The position numbers and the translations under genes are program-made. From contig NZ_RBLU01000006.1 of NCBI RefSeq assembly GCF_003989515.1, forward strand, positions 1-64,000: DNA of 64,000 bases, read 5' to 3'. This DNA comes from Curtobacterium sp. HSID17257. Its GTDB lineage: Bacteria > Actinomycetota > Actinomycetes > Actinomycetales > Microbacteriaceae. This document shows, one piece after another, positions 1 through 9,463 of this stretch. The notes under the pieces are model-generated. The model searched no databases, was not told where the DNA came from, and was given only the letters and a program-made list of their open reading frames with translations. Numbering within the stretch: the stretch's first letter is position 1; the number at the start of each line of letters is the position of its first letter.

Positions 1-1
1 C

Positions 2-1332
2 TCACCGGGCGCTCCCCTGCGACCGGGTACCGGCGACCGGCACGACGAGGGTCCGCCAGCCGGCGCGGTCGAGGATGCCGCGCACCACGGGGTCCGGCGG
101 CACGATCGTGGCGAGGATGCCGCGGCTCGATCCGCTCGTCGCGGCGACGAGCTCGGCGGCCTGCTCGGCGGTGCACCGGCCGGTGACGACGGCGGTCATG
201 CCGTGGACGTCGCGGCCGTGGACCTCGGGCAGGACCTCGGTGACGGGACGGGCGTCCGAGCGGACCCGGACGTCGGCGAGCCCGACCAGCACGTCGGTCA
301 GGCTGCCCACGTCGCCGGTGTGCCGATCGGCCCGCGGGGTGTCGTCGCTCACGAGCACCACGCGCGAGGTCCGCGCACTGAGTGCCCGGGCGACGCTCGC
401 GGCGACGACGACCGCGTGTTCGAACGCGGCGTCGCCACCGAGGTCGCTGAGCTCGGCGAGGTCGTCGCGGCCGAGCGCCTGGTAGGACTCGCGTCGGACG
501 TCGATCGCGATGACGGCCTCCGGCGGTTGCGCCTGGGTGGTCTGGCGGACGTGGAGCTCACCGCGTCGGGCGCTCTGGGCCCAGTGCACGCGACGGATCG
601 GGTCGCCCTGCCGGTAGGGCCGGAGCTCACTGTCGTCGGCGGAGCCGCCCTGGCCGACACGCCCCTCGTCCGCCGACACGGCACCCGCGAGCGCCCCGGT
701 GTCGATCGCGCCGAGCGTGGTGGAGGCGGGCACGACCACGAGCTCCTCGGCGGGGACGACCGGGCGGTCGATGCGCAGCAGCCCGAACGGGTCCTCGACG
801 CGGATGGTCACCGGGCCGACCAGGGTGCGCCCGCGGTGCATCGCCAGGGCCTCGACGTCGAGCACCGCCGGCGGCTCGTTCGGACCGACCAACGCGTACG
901 TCTCGGCGTCGGACACGCTGGCGAGGGCGTCCTCGAGCTGCTCGCGCACGAGCAGCGTCGTCCGCGGGCCGATCGGCAACGAGGTCCCCCGCAGCGTGAT
1001 CCGTTCACGGTGGACCTCACCGACCTGCACGACCGCACGGGCCGTCGACCGGGTGGCCCGCAGCGGCGCGGCGACGACGAGCGCCATCACGATCCCGAGC
1101 ACGAGCAGCACGAGCAGCAGGAGCCCGGCGGAGACGGCGATGCTCGTGGTGGCGACGAGACCGCCGCCGACCAGGGCGACGCCCGACCCGAGCACCGTCC
1201 ACCCCCGGGCGGTCGGCCGCGGGAACGGCGTGCGCCGGAGCATCGCTGCACCGCGTCGGCCGGTCCGGAGCACCCACGACCGAACCGCTCCGGCGCGCAG
1301 CGCGGTCGTCGAGGGCCCTCCGCCGTCGGGCA

Positions 1333-1333
<1 letters not shown>
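2..1333 (-). CDS. DUF58 domain membrane protein
   Basis: 443 aa. After a basic N-terminus come two adjacent hydrophobic segments (about residues 45-90), then a soluble part holding the DUF58 signature around LRPYRQGDPIRRVHWAQSAR (near residues 240-260). DUF58 proteins are usually encoded beside MoxR ATPases and are thought to act in assembly or export of surface proteins; the precise role is not known. The stop codon lies at the very edge of the window, so the gene is complete. Its ATG overlaps the TGA of the moxR-like gene upstream (TGATG), which implies translational coupling. A transglutaminase-like gene often follows in this cluster and may lie just outside the window. Confidence 0.9.
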
Positions 1334-2325
<992 letters not shown>

Positions 2326-2437
2326 GCAGGCCTCCTCGTCTCGGGACAGGTGTCGTGCATGCTACAACGGCGCGGTGACAGGCACCGGAGGATGCGTCAC
2401 CGATCATCCGGAAGGCACACACGGGCGCTGTCTCGCG

Positions 2438-2453
2438 GCGGACGGGAGGCGCG
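2438..2453. repeat. Single-arm copy of the GGACGGGAGGC repeat
   Basis: The stretch gcggacgggaggcgcg matches one arm of the palindromic repeat found complete at 7921, 12894, 16259, 24766 and 62006, but no complementary arm follows. It lies between the moxR-like start and the end of the membrane protein gene. It is either a decayed copy or a half element. Confidence 0.6.
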
Positions 2454-2584
2454 TAGGGGCTCCGTCGGGGATCCCGCTCTCGTCACGCACTGCGCAGGAC
2501 CCTGACCACCGGCTCCGATCCGGTGCGTTGCGTCGCCACCCGTTGCCCAGGCGCACTCCGCTCCCGCCGCGGCCGCGTTCCCGG

Positions 2585-3910
2585 TCAGGCGCGCTCGAGA
2601 ACAAGCGGAAGGATGAGCACGACGCAGTAGACGGCGAGACACGTCCAGGACAGAGCCGCAACGATCCTGAGCCGCATCGGGTGCTCGTCCCCGTCACCAC
2701 CCGCCTTCGCCACCCTGAGCAGCAGCTGCGGCACGACCGGCAGCCAGAAGAACCAGGCTGCCACCAGCGACGGGGATGCGGTTCTCCGTGGACTGACCTC
2801 TCCGAGCGCTTCATCTGCCCGCTCGACTGCGCGATCGAGACGACGAGCAGCGAACACGATGACCACTCCGACCACTCCGTCCCCCTGCCCGCGCACGGAG
2901 ACGAGCGCGATCAGGGCCGGCGGGCCGAGGAACACGACGATGCATCCGACCAACTGTCCGTACGCATCGCCGAGGTCAGCGGCGTCTCTCGACGTCGCGA
3001 GTGCCAACCAGGTCGTCCCGCCGTACACCACGAGGATCAGCACCGGCATGACGATCACCATCACGCCGTCGAGCACCTGTCTGCGGGCCACGGCCACGAC
3101 CGCGGAGATCGTGGTGAAGAAGCAGCCGATCGTCACGGAGAGTGCGACCAGTGCGAACCCGATGATGAGTCGCGGGCGCTCCTGTCCGGCGACCAGCCAC
3201 CAGACGAGCCAACACGCCACACTGACCAAGCCGATGAGCAGGACCGCCCGAAGGTATGCCGCACGTTCCCCACCGGAGGGAAGCCGTCCCCGTGCTTCGA
3301 CCGCCGCTGTCAGGTTCCGCTGCTGGACAGCACGCCGGAGAATCGGGTCGTCTGGGAGCTCGGCAGCGACGAAGGTCTCTGCTGACACGACCGCGAGCAC
3401 GATGCTCGCGCCTACCGGCCCGAGGATCCGGAGCAGATCGATCTCGTCGCCGGGGCGAGCGAACCACCACAAGCAGAGGTAGCACAGCCAGAACGCGGAC
3501 ATGCCCGCAACGACCGCCAGGAATGCGACGGTCCGCCGACGACCAGCTTCAGCCGCGTCGATCTGCTCGGTGAGATCGCTCTCCTTGTTGAGCGACCGAA
3601 CACTGACCTGCAACGCGAAGAGCAAACCGCTCAACAGAGCGTATGCGGCCATGACGTTCGCACCCGAGGTCGGTTCGGTCCGCACCGCACCTCCGATCGG
3701 ACCCTGCGCTGCCCCGGCGCTGAACTCGTTGAAAGCGAGCAGCAGTCCGATGAACAACGCCACGCCGAGCGAGATCACGGCTTGCTTGACCACGACCGAT
3801 CTGACGCGAGCCGCATGATCGTCCGCACCCCTGACGAGATCGGCTGCGGCGCCGTCTCGGTCAGGGCGTGACCTCTCCGAGCCGAGCAGTCGACGTGCAG
3901 TCCCCAGCAT
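2585..3910 (-). CDS. Polytopic membrane protein, function unknown
   Basis: 441 aa from ATG at 3910; a GTG two codons upstream is equally possible. About ten hydrophobic segments can be counted, for example VISLGVALFIGLLLAF, VMAAYALLSGLLFAL, TVAFLAVVAGMSAFWLCYLC, LLIGLVSVACWLVWWLV and LLVYCVV-like helices near the C-terminus, with a charged loop after the fourth segment. I recognise no transporter or enzyme motif. Base composition is slightly less GC-rich than in its neighbours. It stands alone, transcribed towards moxR with a 259-base gap. Confidence 0.75.
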   Translation of the reverse strand: MLGTARRLLGSERSRPDRDGAAADLVRGADDHAARVRSVVVKQAVISLGVALFIGLLLAFNEFSAGAAQGPIGGAVRTEPTSGANVMAAYALLSGLLFALQVSVRSLNKESDLTEQIDAAEAGRRRTVAFLAVVAGMSAFWLCYLCLWWFARPGDEIDLLRILGPVGASIVLAVVSAETFVAAELPDDPILRRAVQQRNLTAAVEARGRLPSGGERAAYLRAVLLIGLVSVACWLVWWLVAGQERPRLIIGFALVALSVTIGCFFTTISAVVAVARRQVLDGVMVIVMPVLILVVYGGTTWLALATSRDAADLGDAYGQLVGCIVVFLGPPALIALVSVRGQGDGVVGVVIVFAARRLDRAVERADEALGEVSPRRTASPSLVAAWFFWLPVVPQLLLRVAKAGGDGDEHPMRLRIVAALSWTCLAVYCVVLILPLVLERA

Positions 3911-4002
3911 GCGCACGGGTCGATGCTAACCGGCTGCCACCGAAGGGGGATGAGACCACGAAGGACCGGCCGCGGGCTCGGCCGTCCGCATCTCCTCCCG
4001 AC

Positions 4003-5010
4003 TCACCGAGGGAGTGGCCCCGTCGTCAGCGACCAGAGCGCCACGCCGTGCAGTCCGAGTCGCTGTGCCAGCGTGACGCGCGCCCGGTAGGAGCGCGCGT
4101 CCGACCAGTGCAGCTCGCGGCCGTCACCGAGGGTCGCCGACCACTCCCCTGCCTGCTCCGACCACCGCGCGGCACGGCCGGCCAGGGCTCGGGCGTGCGC
4201 CGGCGACACCTGCCCGGCGTCCGGTCCGCCCCACAGGTACCCGTACCCGGCGGCGCCGAGGTCGATGCGGTCGGCGTCCAGCCCCTCGTGCTCGGCCGCC
4301 TCGACGACCCGCTGTGCCCACGGCAGGGCCCCGATCGTGCCGGGCGCGCTCCAGGGACCGTGCTGGTCGTAGGTCATCAGCACGAACCGGTCGACGTGCT
4401 CCGCGAGCCGACCGAGGTCGTACCCGGTGTCCCGGAAGCCCGCCGCCGAGGTGGACGCCATCACCGCCATCGACACCGGGGCTCCGGCGCCGAGCTCGTC
4501 GTGCACCGCGTCGTCGAGTGCAGCCGCGAAGGCGACGAGTCCCGCGCGGTCACGGTCGCGCAGCGATTCGAGGTCGATCTGCACGCCGGCGCAGTCGTGG
4601 TCGTGCGCCAGCGCCGCCAGCTCCCGGGCGACCCGTTCGCGGGCGACCGGGTCGGCCAGCAGCGCCGAGGCGGTCTCCGGCGAGAAGTCCGCGAGCGTCT
4701 CGGAGTAGTTGCTGACGAGGAGCTCCGGTCGAGCACCCCCGCGGGCCGCAGCACGGGCGAGTCGGTCGACGCCGTCGGGCAGTGGTGCGAGACCCTGCCC
4801 GTCCGCGGTGAGCGTGACACCGTCGATGCCGATCGTGCCCGCCCGCTCGGCGGCGGCGCGCACCCGCGTGGCGGCCGTCGGCGATCCCGGCTCGACGTAC
4901 GCCTCGACCGCGGGACCGTGGGCAGCGGACGTGTCGGCGCAGCCGGTGAGCGCGGTGGCGGTCACGACCAGGGCGACGACGACGACGGAGCGGGCGGACG
5001 AGCGGAGCAC
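4003..5010 (-). CDS. GH18-like glycoside hydrolase lipoprotein
   Basis: 335 aa, GTG start. An N-terminal signal ends in the lipobox LTGC (cysteine at about residue 24), so a lipid-anchored extracytoplasmic protein is predicted. GVQIDLESL near residue 150 corresponds to the DxxDxDxE core of family 18 hydrolases, with the final acid present; FVLMTYDQHG and a late LHGVALWSL fit beta-strands 6 and 8 of the same TIM barrel. It may cut a GlcNAc-containing polymer or be a spore/SLEB-type GH18 relative. The family is fairly clear, the substrate is not. Confidence 0.75.
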   Translation of the reverse strand: MLRSSARSVVVVALVVTATALTGCADTSAAHGPAVEAYVEPGSPTAATRVRAAAERAGTIGIDGVTLTADGQGLAPLPDGVDRLARAAARGGARPELLVSNYSETLADFSPETASALLADPVARERVARELAALAHDHDCAGVQIDLESLRDRDRAGLVAFAAALDDAVHDELGAGAPVSMAVMASTSAAGFRDTGYDLGRLAEHVDRFVLMTYDQHGPWSAPGTIGALPWAQRVVEAAEHEGLDADRIDLGAAGYGYLWGGPDAGQVSPAHARALAGRAARWSEQAGEWSATLGDGRELHWSDARSYRARVTLAQRLGLHGVALWSLTTGPLPR

Positions 5011-5089
5011 GGGCCAACGGTAACGGGCAGACCGAGACGCCGCCGAGGCACCGCGCTCGCCGGGAGCTCGGGCGCACCGTGCCGGAACG

Positions 5090-5120
5090 ACAGAACCCCC
5101 GCCGGTGGCGGGGGTTCTGT
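5090..5120 (-). terminator. Terminator of tRNA-Ser(GCT)
   Basis: Perfect 14-bp inverted repeat (acagaacccccgcc / ggcgggggttctgt) with a 3-base loop, starting 6 bases past the 3' end of the tRNA. Confidence 0.85.
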
Positions 5121-5126
5121 GTGGTG

Positions 5127-5216
5127 CGGAGACGGAGGGATTTGAACCCTCGGTCCCCTCAAAGGGGACTCCACCTTAGCAGGGTGGTGCACTCGGCCGG
5201 ACTATGCGACGTCTCC
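5127..5216 (-). tRNA. tRNA-Ser(GCT)
   Basis: Reading the minus strand gives a 7-bp acceptor stem GGAGACG/CGTCTCC, the anticodon loop CTGCTAA (anticodon GCT), a long class II variable arm with the stem AGTCCCCT/AGGGGACC, and the T loop GGTTCAAATCC. The CCA end is not encoded. Class II shape and anticodon agree on serine. Confidence 0.97.
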
Positions 5217-5336
5217 GTGCGCTCTCTCGAGCGCGTGTCCCACCATACAGGAGGACGAGCGTCCTCTCGACCTCACGCGACGACACGGTCACGTCGGCTC
5301 GATCGCCGGGTCCCCTGAAGTGGGGACAGGTGGGGG

Positions 5337-5365
5337 TTGTCGGGTCGTACCCCGACGCCTAGCAT
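5337..5365 (+). promoter_or_regulatory. Possible sigma-70-type promoter
   Basis: TTGTCG, a 17-base spacer and TAGCAT point rightwards into a 195-base region with no gene on that strand. The next hairpin is at 5495. It could drive a small RNA; seen by eye only. Confidence 0.35.
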
Positions 5366-5494
5366 CGACGGGACGCGGACATCACGTTCCGGGGGCATCA
5401 CCTCCCCTGTCGCCGCGACACAGCACCAGACACCATCCCCCCTTCTGCCGAGCCCGACGCACTCGATCGCGGCGGCCCGGACGGGGACGGTCGA

Positions 5495-5519
5495 GGGGCG
5501 CGGACCCGGTCCGCGCCCC
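5495..5519. terminator. Hairpin terminator after the GntR gene
   Basis: Perfect 10-bp stem ggggcgcgga / tccgcgcccc with a 5-base loop, 42 bases past the GntR stop. It could also end a rightward transcript starting near 5370. Confidence 0.7.
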
Positions 5520-5560
5520 CGCTCTGGGTGCTCGTCACCGTGTGCTGCCCTCGCCACACC

Positions 5561-6235
5561 TCAGGCAGCCGAGCGGAACCGGTCCGGCAACGCGATGAGG
5601 TCCTCGGCCAACCCCAGGAGCTCGGACGCGCACAGGTCGAGCTGTCCTCGCTCCGCCGCAGCGGCAGCCCGCTCGACCTGCTGCACCCGAGCGCGCCGCC
5701 CGACGACGGCGTCGATCCCGTTCGCCACGGCGACGTCGTCGGTGAAGAACGTGTCGAGTACGGCCCGCTGCGCCGCGAGCCAGTCGGCACTGACGATCGC
5801 ACCACGCCGTCGCAGGTACCAGGCGCCGAGCTCGACGAGCGCCCCGGCCTCGGTCAGGCAGGACCGGAGCACGTGCGCATCGAAGGGCTCGTCGACACCC
5901 TGGCACCCGGGCGCGGGATCGGCGATCATCGCCCGAGCGACCCGGAGCCGCTCGACCATCTGACCGACGGACCAAGGCGCGACGACGACCCCGACGTAGC
6001 GCTGCACGCTGACGAGCCGCAGCGACTCGAGCGGGACGAGCGCTTCGCGCACAGGTGTCCGCGAGACCTGCATGTCGCGGGCGATGTCGTCGAGCCGGAG
6101 CCGCTGCCCCCGCCGGTAGACCCCGCGCAGGACGTTCTCGAGCAGCTTGAGGAAGACGGCGTCCCGCAGCAGGCTGCGCCGGATGCCGTTCGGGTCGGGG
6201 ACCCGGTCGTTCCCCGAGGACGATGACCGATCCAT
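5561..6235 (-). CDS. GntR-family transcriptional regulator
   Basis: 224 aa from ATG at 6235; an in-frame GTG at 6262 would add nine residues. The N-terminal winged helix has the family pattern in LRLDDIARDMQVSRTPVREA (residues about 45-65) followed by LRLVSVQRYVGVVV. The C-terminal part is helical and FadR/FCD-like in length, which suggests a small carboxylate or sugar-acid effector. It lies downstream of the MFS gene on the same strand but behind a strong hairpin, so it probably has its own promoter; control of the MFS gene is an inference from proximity. Confidence 0.88.
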   Translation of the reverse strand: MDRSSSSGNDRVPDPNGIRRSLLRDAVFLKLLENVLRGVYRRGQRLRLDDIARDMQVSRTPVREALVPLESLRLVSVQRYVGVVVAPWSVGQMVERLRVARAMIADPAPGCQGVDEPFDAHVLRSCLTEAGALVELGAWYLRRRGAIVSADWLAAQRAVLDTFFTDDVAVANGIDAVVGRRARVQQVERAAAAAERGQLDLCASELLGLAEDLIALPDRFRSAA

Positions 6236-6329
6236 CGCCCCAGGGTCACGCACGACGACCACCGGGGGTTCCGGGGGTGGGCGACCGGTGGAACGATCCG
6301 GTCGGTGTCGGGATGTGGAGGAGTGACAT

Positions 6330-6360
6330 GCCGAGACCCTCCCAGCGGGAGGGTCTCGGC
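6330..6360 (-). terminator. Terminator after the MFS transporter gene
   Basis: Perfect 14-bp stem gccgagaccctccc / gggagggtctcggc with a 3-base loop, 24 bases past the stop of the MFS gene. Confidence 0.9.
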
Positions 6361-6384
6361 GCTAAACATCACGTATACGAAATC

Positions 6385-7833
6385 TTACTTCTTGGACTCG
6401 CCGGTGAGCACGGACAGCGGTTGGGTGATGTCCTCGAGTCCCTTGCGCGCCGCGTCGACCCCGAAGATCAACGCCACGATCCCGCCGGCGATCATCACCG
6501 CCGAACCGAGCAGGTACCCCCAGAAGAGCGGTTCGCGCGACGACCCGTCCCCGATGAACGCGCCGTAGATCGCGGGCGCGACCGCACCGAAGATCTGCGC
6601 CAGCGCGAAGAAGTACGAGATCGCCTGCGACCGCAGCTCGAGCGGGAAGATCTCGCTCACGGTGAGGTACGCGCTCGACGCCCCGGCCGAGGCGAAGAAG
6701 AAGGAGACGCACCAGAACACGACCTGCACGGTGGCGCTGATCGCATCCGCACGGAACAGGAACGCCGAGGTCGCCAGGACGAGCCCGGACACCAGGTACG
6801 TCAGGAAGATCATCTGCCGCCGACCCCAGGTGTCGAAGAAGCGGCCGAGCAGGATCGGCCCCAGCAGGTTGCCGATGGCGAACGGGAAGAAGTAGACGGC
6901 CGTCTCGGCGGTCTTCAGGCCGAAGAAGTTCGTGAGCACCAGGGCGTACGTGAAGAAGATCGCGTTGTAGAGGAACGCCTGCGTGATCATCATCGTCGCG
7001 CCCACCAGGGTGCGGGTCGGGTACTGCTTGAGCAGCACCTTGGCGATCGTCAGGAACCCGACCTTGTCGAGCGGCGTGACGGTCATGGCCTTCGACTGGT
7101 CGACGTCGGGCAGCCGGTGCCCGGTCGACTTCTCGACCGAGGCCTCGATCTCGGAGACCGTGCGCTCGGCCTCCTCCTCGCGCCCGTGCGTCATGAGCCA
7201 CCGTGGGCTCTCCGGGATGTGCCGCCGCAGGAAGATGATCGCGATGCCGAGCACCGGGCCGAGGAAGAACCCGATGCGCCACCCGATGTTCTCGGCGAAG
7301 ATCGACGTGTCGAGCAGGTAGATGTTGGCGAAGGCGCCGAGCGCGGCACCACCCCAGTACGTGCCGTTGATCGCGATGTCCACGTGACCGCGGTACTTCG
7401 ACGGGATGAGCTCGTCGATCGCCGAGTTGATCGCCGCGTACTCACCGCCGATGCCGAGGCCCGCGACGAACCGGAACGCCGCGAGGAACCAGAAGTCCTG
7501 CGCCAGGCCCGCGATGCCCGAGCCGATCAGGTAGATCGCCAGTGTGAGGATGAAGAGCTTCCGACGCCCGAGGCGGTCCGACATGCGCCCGAAGACGAGC
7601 GCTCCGACGACCTGTCCGACCAGGTAGATGGTCCCGAGCAGGGTGACCTGCTGCGTCGACAGGTCGAGGTCTGCCTGGAAGCCGGCGTTCGACACGATCT
7701 GAATCTCGAGTCCGTCGAGGATCCACGAGACCCCCAACCCGACCACGACGCTCCAGTGGAACCGCGTCCACGGCAGTCTGTCCATCCTGGCGGGGACCAG
7801 GCTCTTGATCGCCCCGTTCGTCGTACTGCTCAC
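6385..7833 (-). CDS. MFS transporter, sugar/metabolite:H+ symporter type
   Basis: 482 aa, GTG start. Twelve hydrophobic segments. The loop 2-3 motif is GRMSDRLGRRKLFIL (about residue 80) and the mid-protein loop has RRHIPESPRWLM, both typical of the sugar porter and metabolite:H+ symporter branches. Segment 1 contains the acidic residue in SWILDGLEIQ. Substrate cannot be read from the sequence; the neighbouring GntR gene suggests an inducible carbon source. The 5' side faces a MetE-like gene. Confidence 0.9.
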   Translation of the reverse strand: MSSTTNGAIKSLVPARMDRLPWTRFHWSVVVGLGVSWILDGLEIQIVSNAGFQADLDLSTQQVTLLGTIYLVGQVVGALVFGRMSDRLGRRKLFILTLAIYLIGSGIAGLAQDFWFLAAFRFVAGLGIGGEYAAINSAIDELIPSKYRGHVDIAINGTYWGGAALGAFANIYLLDTSIFAENIGWRIGFFLGPVLGIAIIFLRRHIPESPRWLMTHGREEEAERTVSEIEASVEKSTGHRLPDVDQSKAMTVTPLDKVGFLTIAKVLLKQYPTRTLVGATMMITQAFLYNAIFFTYALVLTNFFGLKTAETAVYFFPFAIGNLLGPILLGRFFDTWGRRQMIFLTYLVSGLVLATSAFLFRADAISATVQVVFWCVSFFFASAGASSAYLTVSEIFPLELRSQAISYFFALAQIFGAVAPAIYGAFIGDGSSREPLFWGYLLGSAVMIAGGIVALIFGVDAARKGLEDITQPLSVLTGESKK

Positions 7834-7920
7834 GAGAGCGGACCGTACTCCGGAGATTCCAGGCTGGTTCCCAGTGCCAGCGCAGCTTTACGTCCTCACA
7901 GATTCAGGAAGTCGTGCAAG

Positions 7921-7966
7921 GCGGACGGGAGGCGCGGGACGGGCCCGAACCGCGCCTCCCGTCCGC
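7921..7966. repeat. Palindromic GGACGGGAGGC repeat, full copy
   Basis: Perfect 17-bp arms (7921-7937 and 7950-7966; arm gcggacgggaggcgcgg) around a 12-base spacer. It lies between two divergent gene starts (7833 and 8026), where no terminator is expected. Confidence 0.85.
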
Positions 7967-8025
7967 CCCGTGCCGGGTGACGCGCGGCGTCACGTCCGCA
8001 CCCGTCGCGCGTCCGCCTCGGTACC

Positions 8026-9234
8026 GTGGCCGACGTGCCGCTGCAGAACTCGACCGACCGCATCCTGACCACGCACACCGGGTCCCTCCCGCGGACGCCC
8101 GAGCTGACCGCGCTGCTCGTCGCCCGCGACCAGGGGAAGCCGTACGACGAACAGGCGCTCCGTGACGAGACCGCCGCCGTCCTCGCGCGGACCGTCGACG
8201 CGCAGCTCGACGCCGGGATCGACGTCGTGAACGACGGCGAGGTCCCGCGCGTCGGCTTCTCCACGTACATCCGCGAGCGGCTGTCCGGCTTCGGCGGGTC
8301 AGGGCACCGCAAGCCCACGCTCGACAGCGTGAAGTTCCCGGAGTACGCGGCGTTCCAGGCCCGGCAGATCGACGAGGGCGCCGAGTTCGCGCGGGTGTGG
8401 GACACCCCGCTCGCCCAGGGCCTGCTCGAGTACGACCAGGAGCGCGCCGGCATCCGCGAGGACCTCGACGGCTTCGAGCGCGAACTCGCCCGCAACGCCG
8501 CCGCCGGGCGCATCCCGGCGGGCACCTTCATCTCGGCCGCGACACCCGGCATCGTCGCGACGACCCTGCTGCTCGACGACGAGAACCCGCACTACCGCGA
8601 CCACCGCGAGTACGTCTTCGCCCTGGCCGAACAGCTCCGCGTCGAGTACGAGGAGATCGTCGCGCGGGGGCACGTCCTGCAGCTCGACGCCCCCGACCTC
8701 GCCATGGAGCGGGTCATCCACTTCGGCGACGCGTCGCTCGACGAGTTCCTCGCCGCCGTGGACCTGCACGTCGACGCGCTCAACCACGCGCTGCGGAACA
8801 TCCCGAAGGAACGGACGCGACTGCACGTCTGCTACGGCAACTGGCAGGGCCCGCACCAGGACGACGTGCCGGTCGACGTGCTGCTCCCCCACCTGTACCG
8901 GGCGGAGGTCGGGTCCTTCAGCATCCCGTTCGGCAACCCTCGGCACGCGCACGAGTTCCCGGCGTTCAGCGACCTGCCGCTGCCCGACGGCGCGGTGCTC
9001 GTGCCCGGCGTGATCGACGTGACGACGAACTACCTGGAACACCCGCAGCTCGTCGCGAACCGGATCGTCGAGGCCGCGGAGGCCGTCGGCGACCCCACGC
9101 GGATCGTCGCGGGGACGGACTGCGGCCTGGCCACGTTCGCGAGCTACGAGTTCGTCGCTTCGGACGTCGCCTGGGCGAAGCTGCGCGTGCTCGCCGAGGG
9201 CGCCGAGATCGCGTCGCGCCGCCTGTTCGGCTGA
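8026..9234 (+). CDS. Cobalamin-independent methionine synthase-like (MetE C-terminal/UROD fold) protein
   Basis: 402 aa, GTG start at 8026 (a second GTG at 8035). The N-terminal LTTHTGSLPRTPEL is the hallmark of stand-alone MetE-C/epoxyalkane:CoM-transferase-like proteins. Zinc-ligand positions match MetE: H-x-C in RLHVCYGNW (about residue 270) and the late cysteine in AGTDCGLATF (about residue 365). It probably moves a methyl or alkyl group onto a thiol; whether the acceptor is homocysteine is unknown. Full-length MetE is about 750 aa, so this is the single-domain form. Monocistronic, followed by a hairpin. Confidence 0.85.
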   Translation: MADVPLQNSTDRILTTHTGSLPRTPELTALLVARDQGKPYDEQALRDETAAVLARTVDAQLDAGIDVVNDGEVPRVGFSTYIRERLSGFGGSGHRKPTLDSVKFPEYAAFQARQIDEGAEFARVWDTPLAQGLLEYDQERAGIREDLDGFERELARNAAAGRIPAGTFISAATPGIVATTLLLDDENPHYRDHREYVFALAEQLRVEYEEIVARGHVLQLDAPDLAMERVIHFGDASLDEFLAAVDLHVDALNHALRNIPKERTRLHVCYGNWQGPHQDDVPVDVLLPHLYRAEVGSFSIPFGNPRHAHEFPAFSDLPLPDGAVLVPGVIDVTTNYLEHPQLVANRIVEAAEAVGDPTRIVAGTDCGLATFASYEFVASDVAWAKLRVLAEGAEIASRRLFG

Positions 9235-9304
9235 CGCTCCCGCCGCCCGTCCCGGCACGTTCGACAGCGAGACGCCGGCGTCGGCACGAGACGCACCCGA
9301 CGCG

Positions 9305-9336
9305 GTGAGACGCCGCCGGATCCGGGGGCGTCTCAC
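9305..9336 (+). terminator. Terminator after the MetE-like gene
   Basis: 10-bp arms gtgagacgcc / ggcgtctcac enclosing a nested ccggatccgg palindrome, 70 bases past the stop. Confidence 0.65.
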
Positions 9337-9388
9337 GTGGTCGAGGGCGTCTCGCAGTACAGGGACGCGGTCGTCAGCTGACACGAGG

Positions 9389-9403
9389 CGGACGGGAGGC
9401 GCG
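9389..9403. repeat. Single-arm copy of the GGACGGGAGGC repeat
   Basis: cggacgggaggcgcg with no matching second arm, between the MetE-like gene and the AAA ATPase gene, about 60 bases before the chosen ATPase start. Confidence 0.6.
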
Positions 9404-9463
9404 TGGTGGGTCCGTCTCGCGGCTGACGTCCGCATGTCGGTGCGCGGGCGTAGCGTGCGGACC

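Larger units (their letters stand above)
5217..5560. other. Intergenic region, no protein gene supported
   Basis: 344 bases between tRNA-Ser(GCT) and the GntR gene. It holds the promoter-like pair at 5337-5365 and the hairpin at 5495-5519. Open frames here lack ribosome binding sites and plausible composition. Confidence 0.6.

Noticed and set aside
6223-7980. 585-codon open frame opposite the MFS transporter
   Set aside because: Mirror frame; no family features, and the MFS gene on the other strand has twelve helices and motifs.
8026-8100. Possible SAM or cobalamin riboswitch before the MetE-like gene
   Set aside because: The only structure upstream is the palindromic repeat; no conserved riboswitch core could be recognised and the gene may start close to its promoter.
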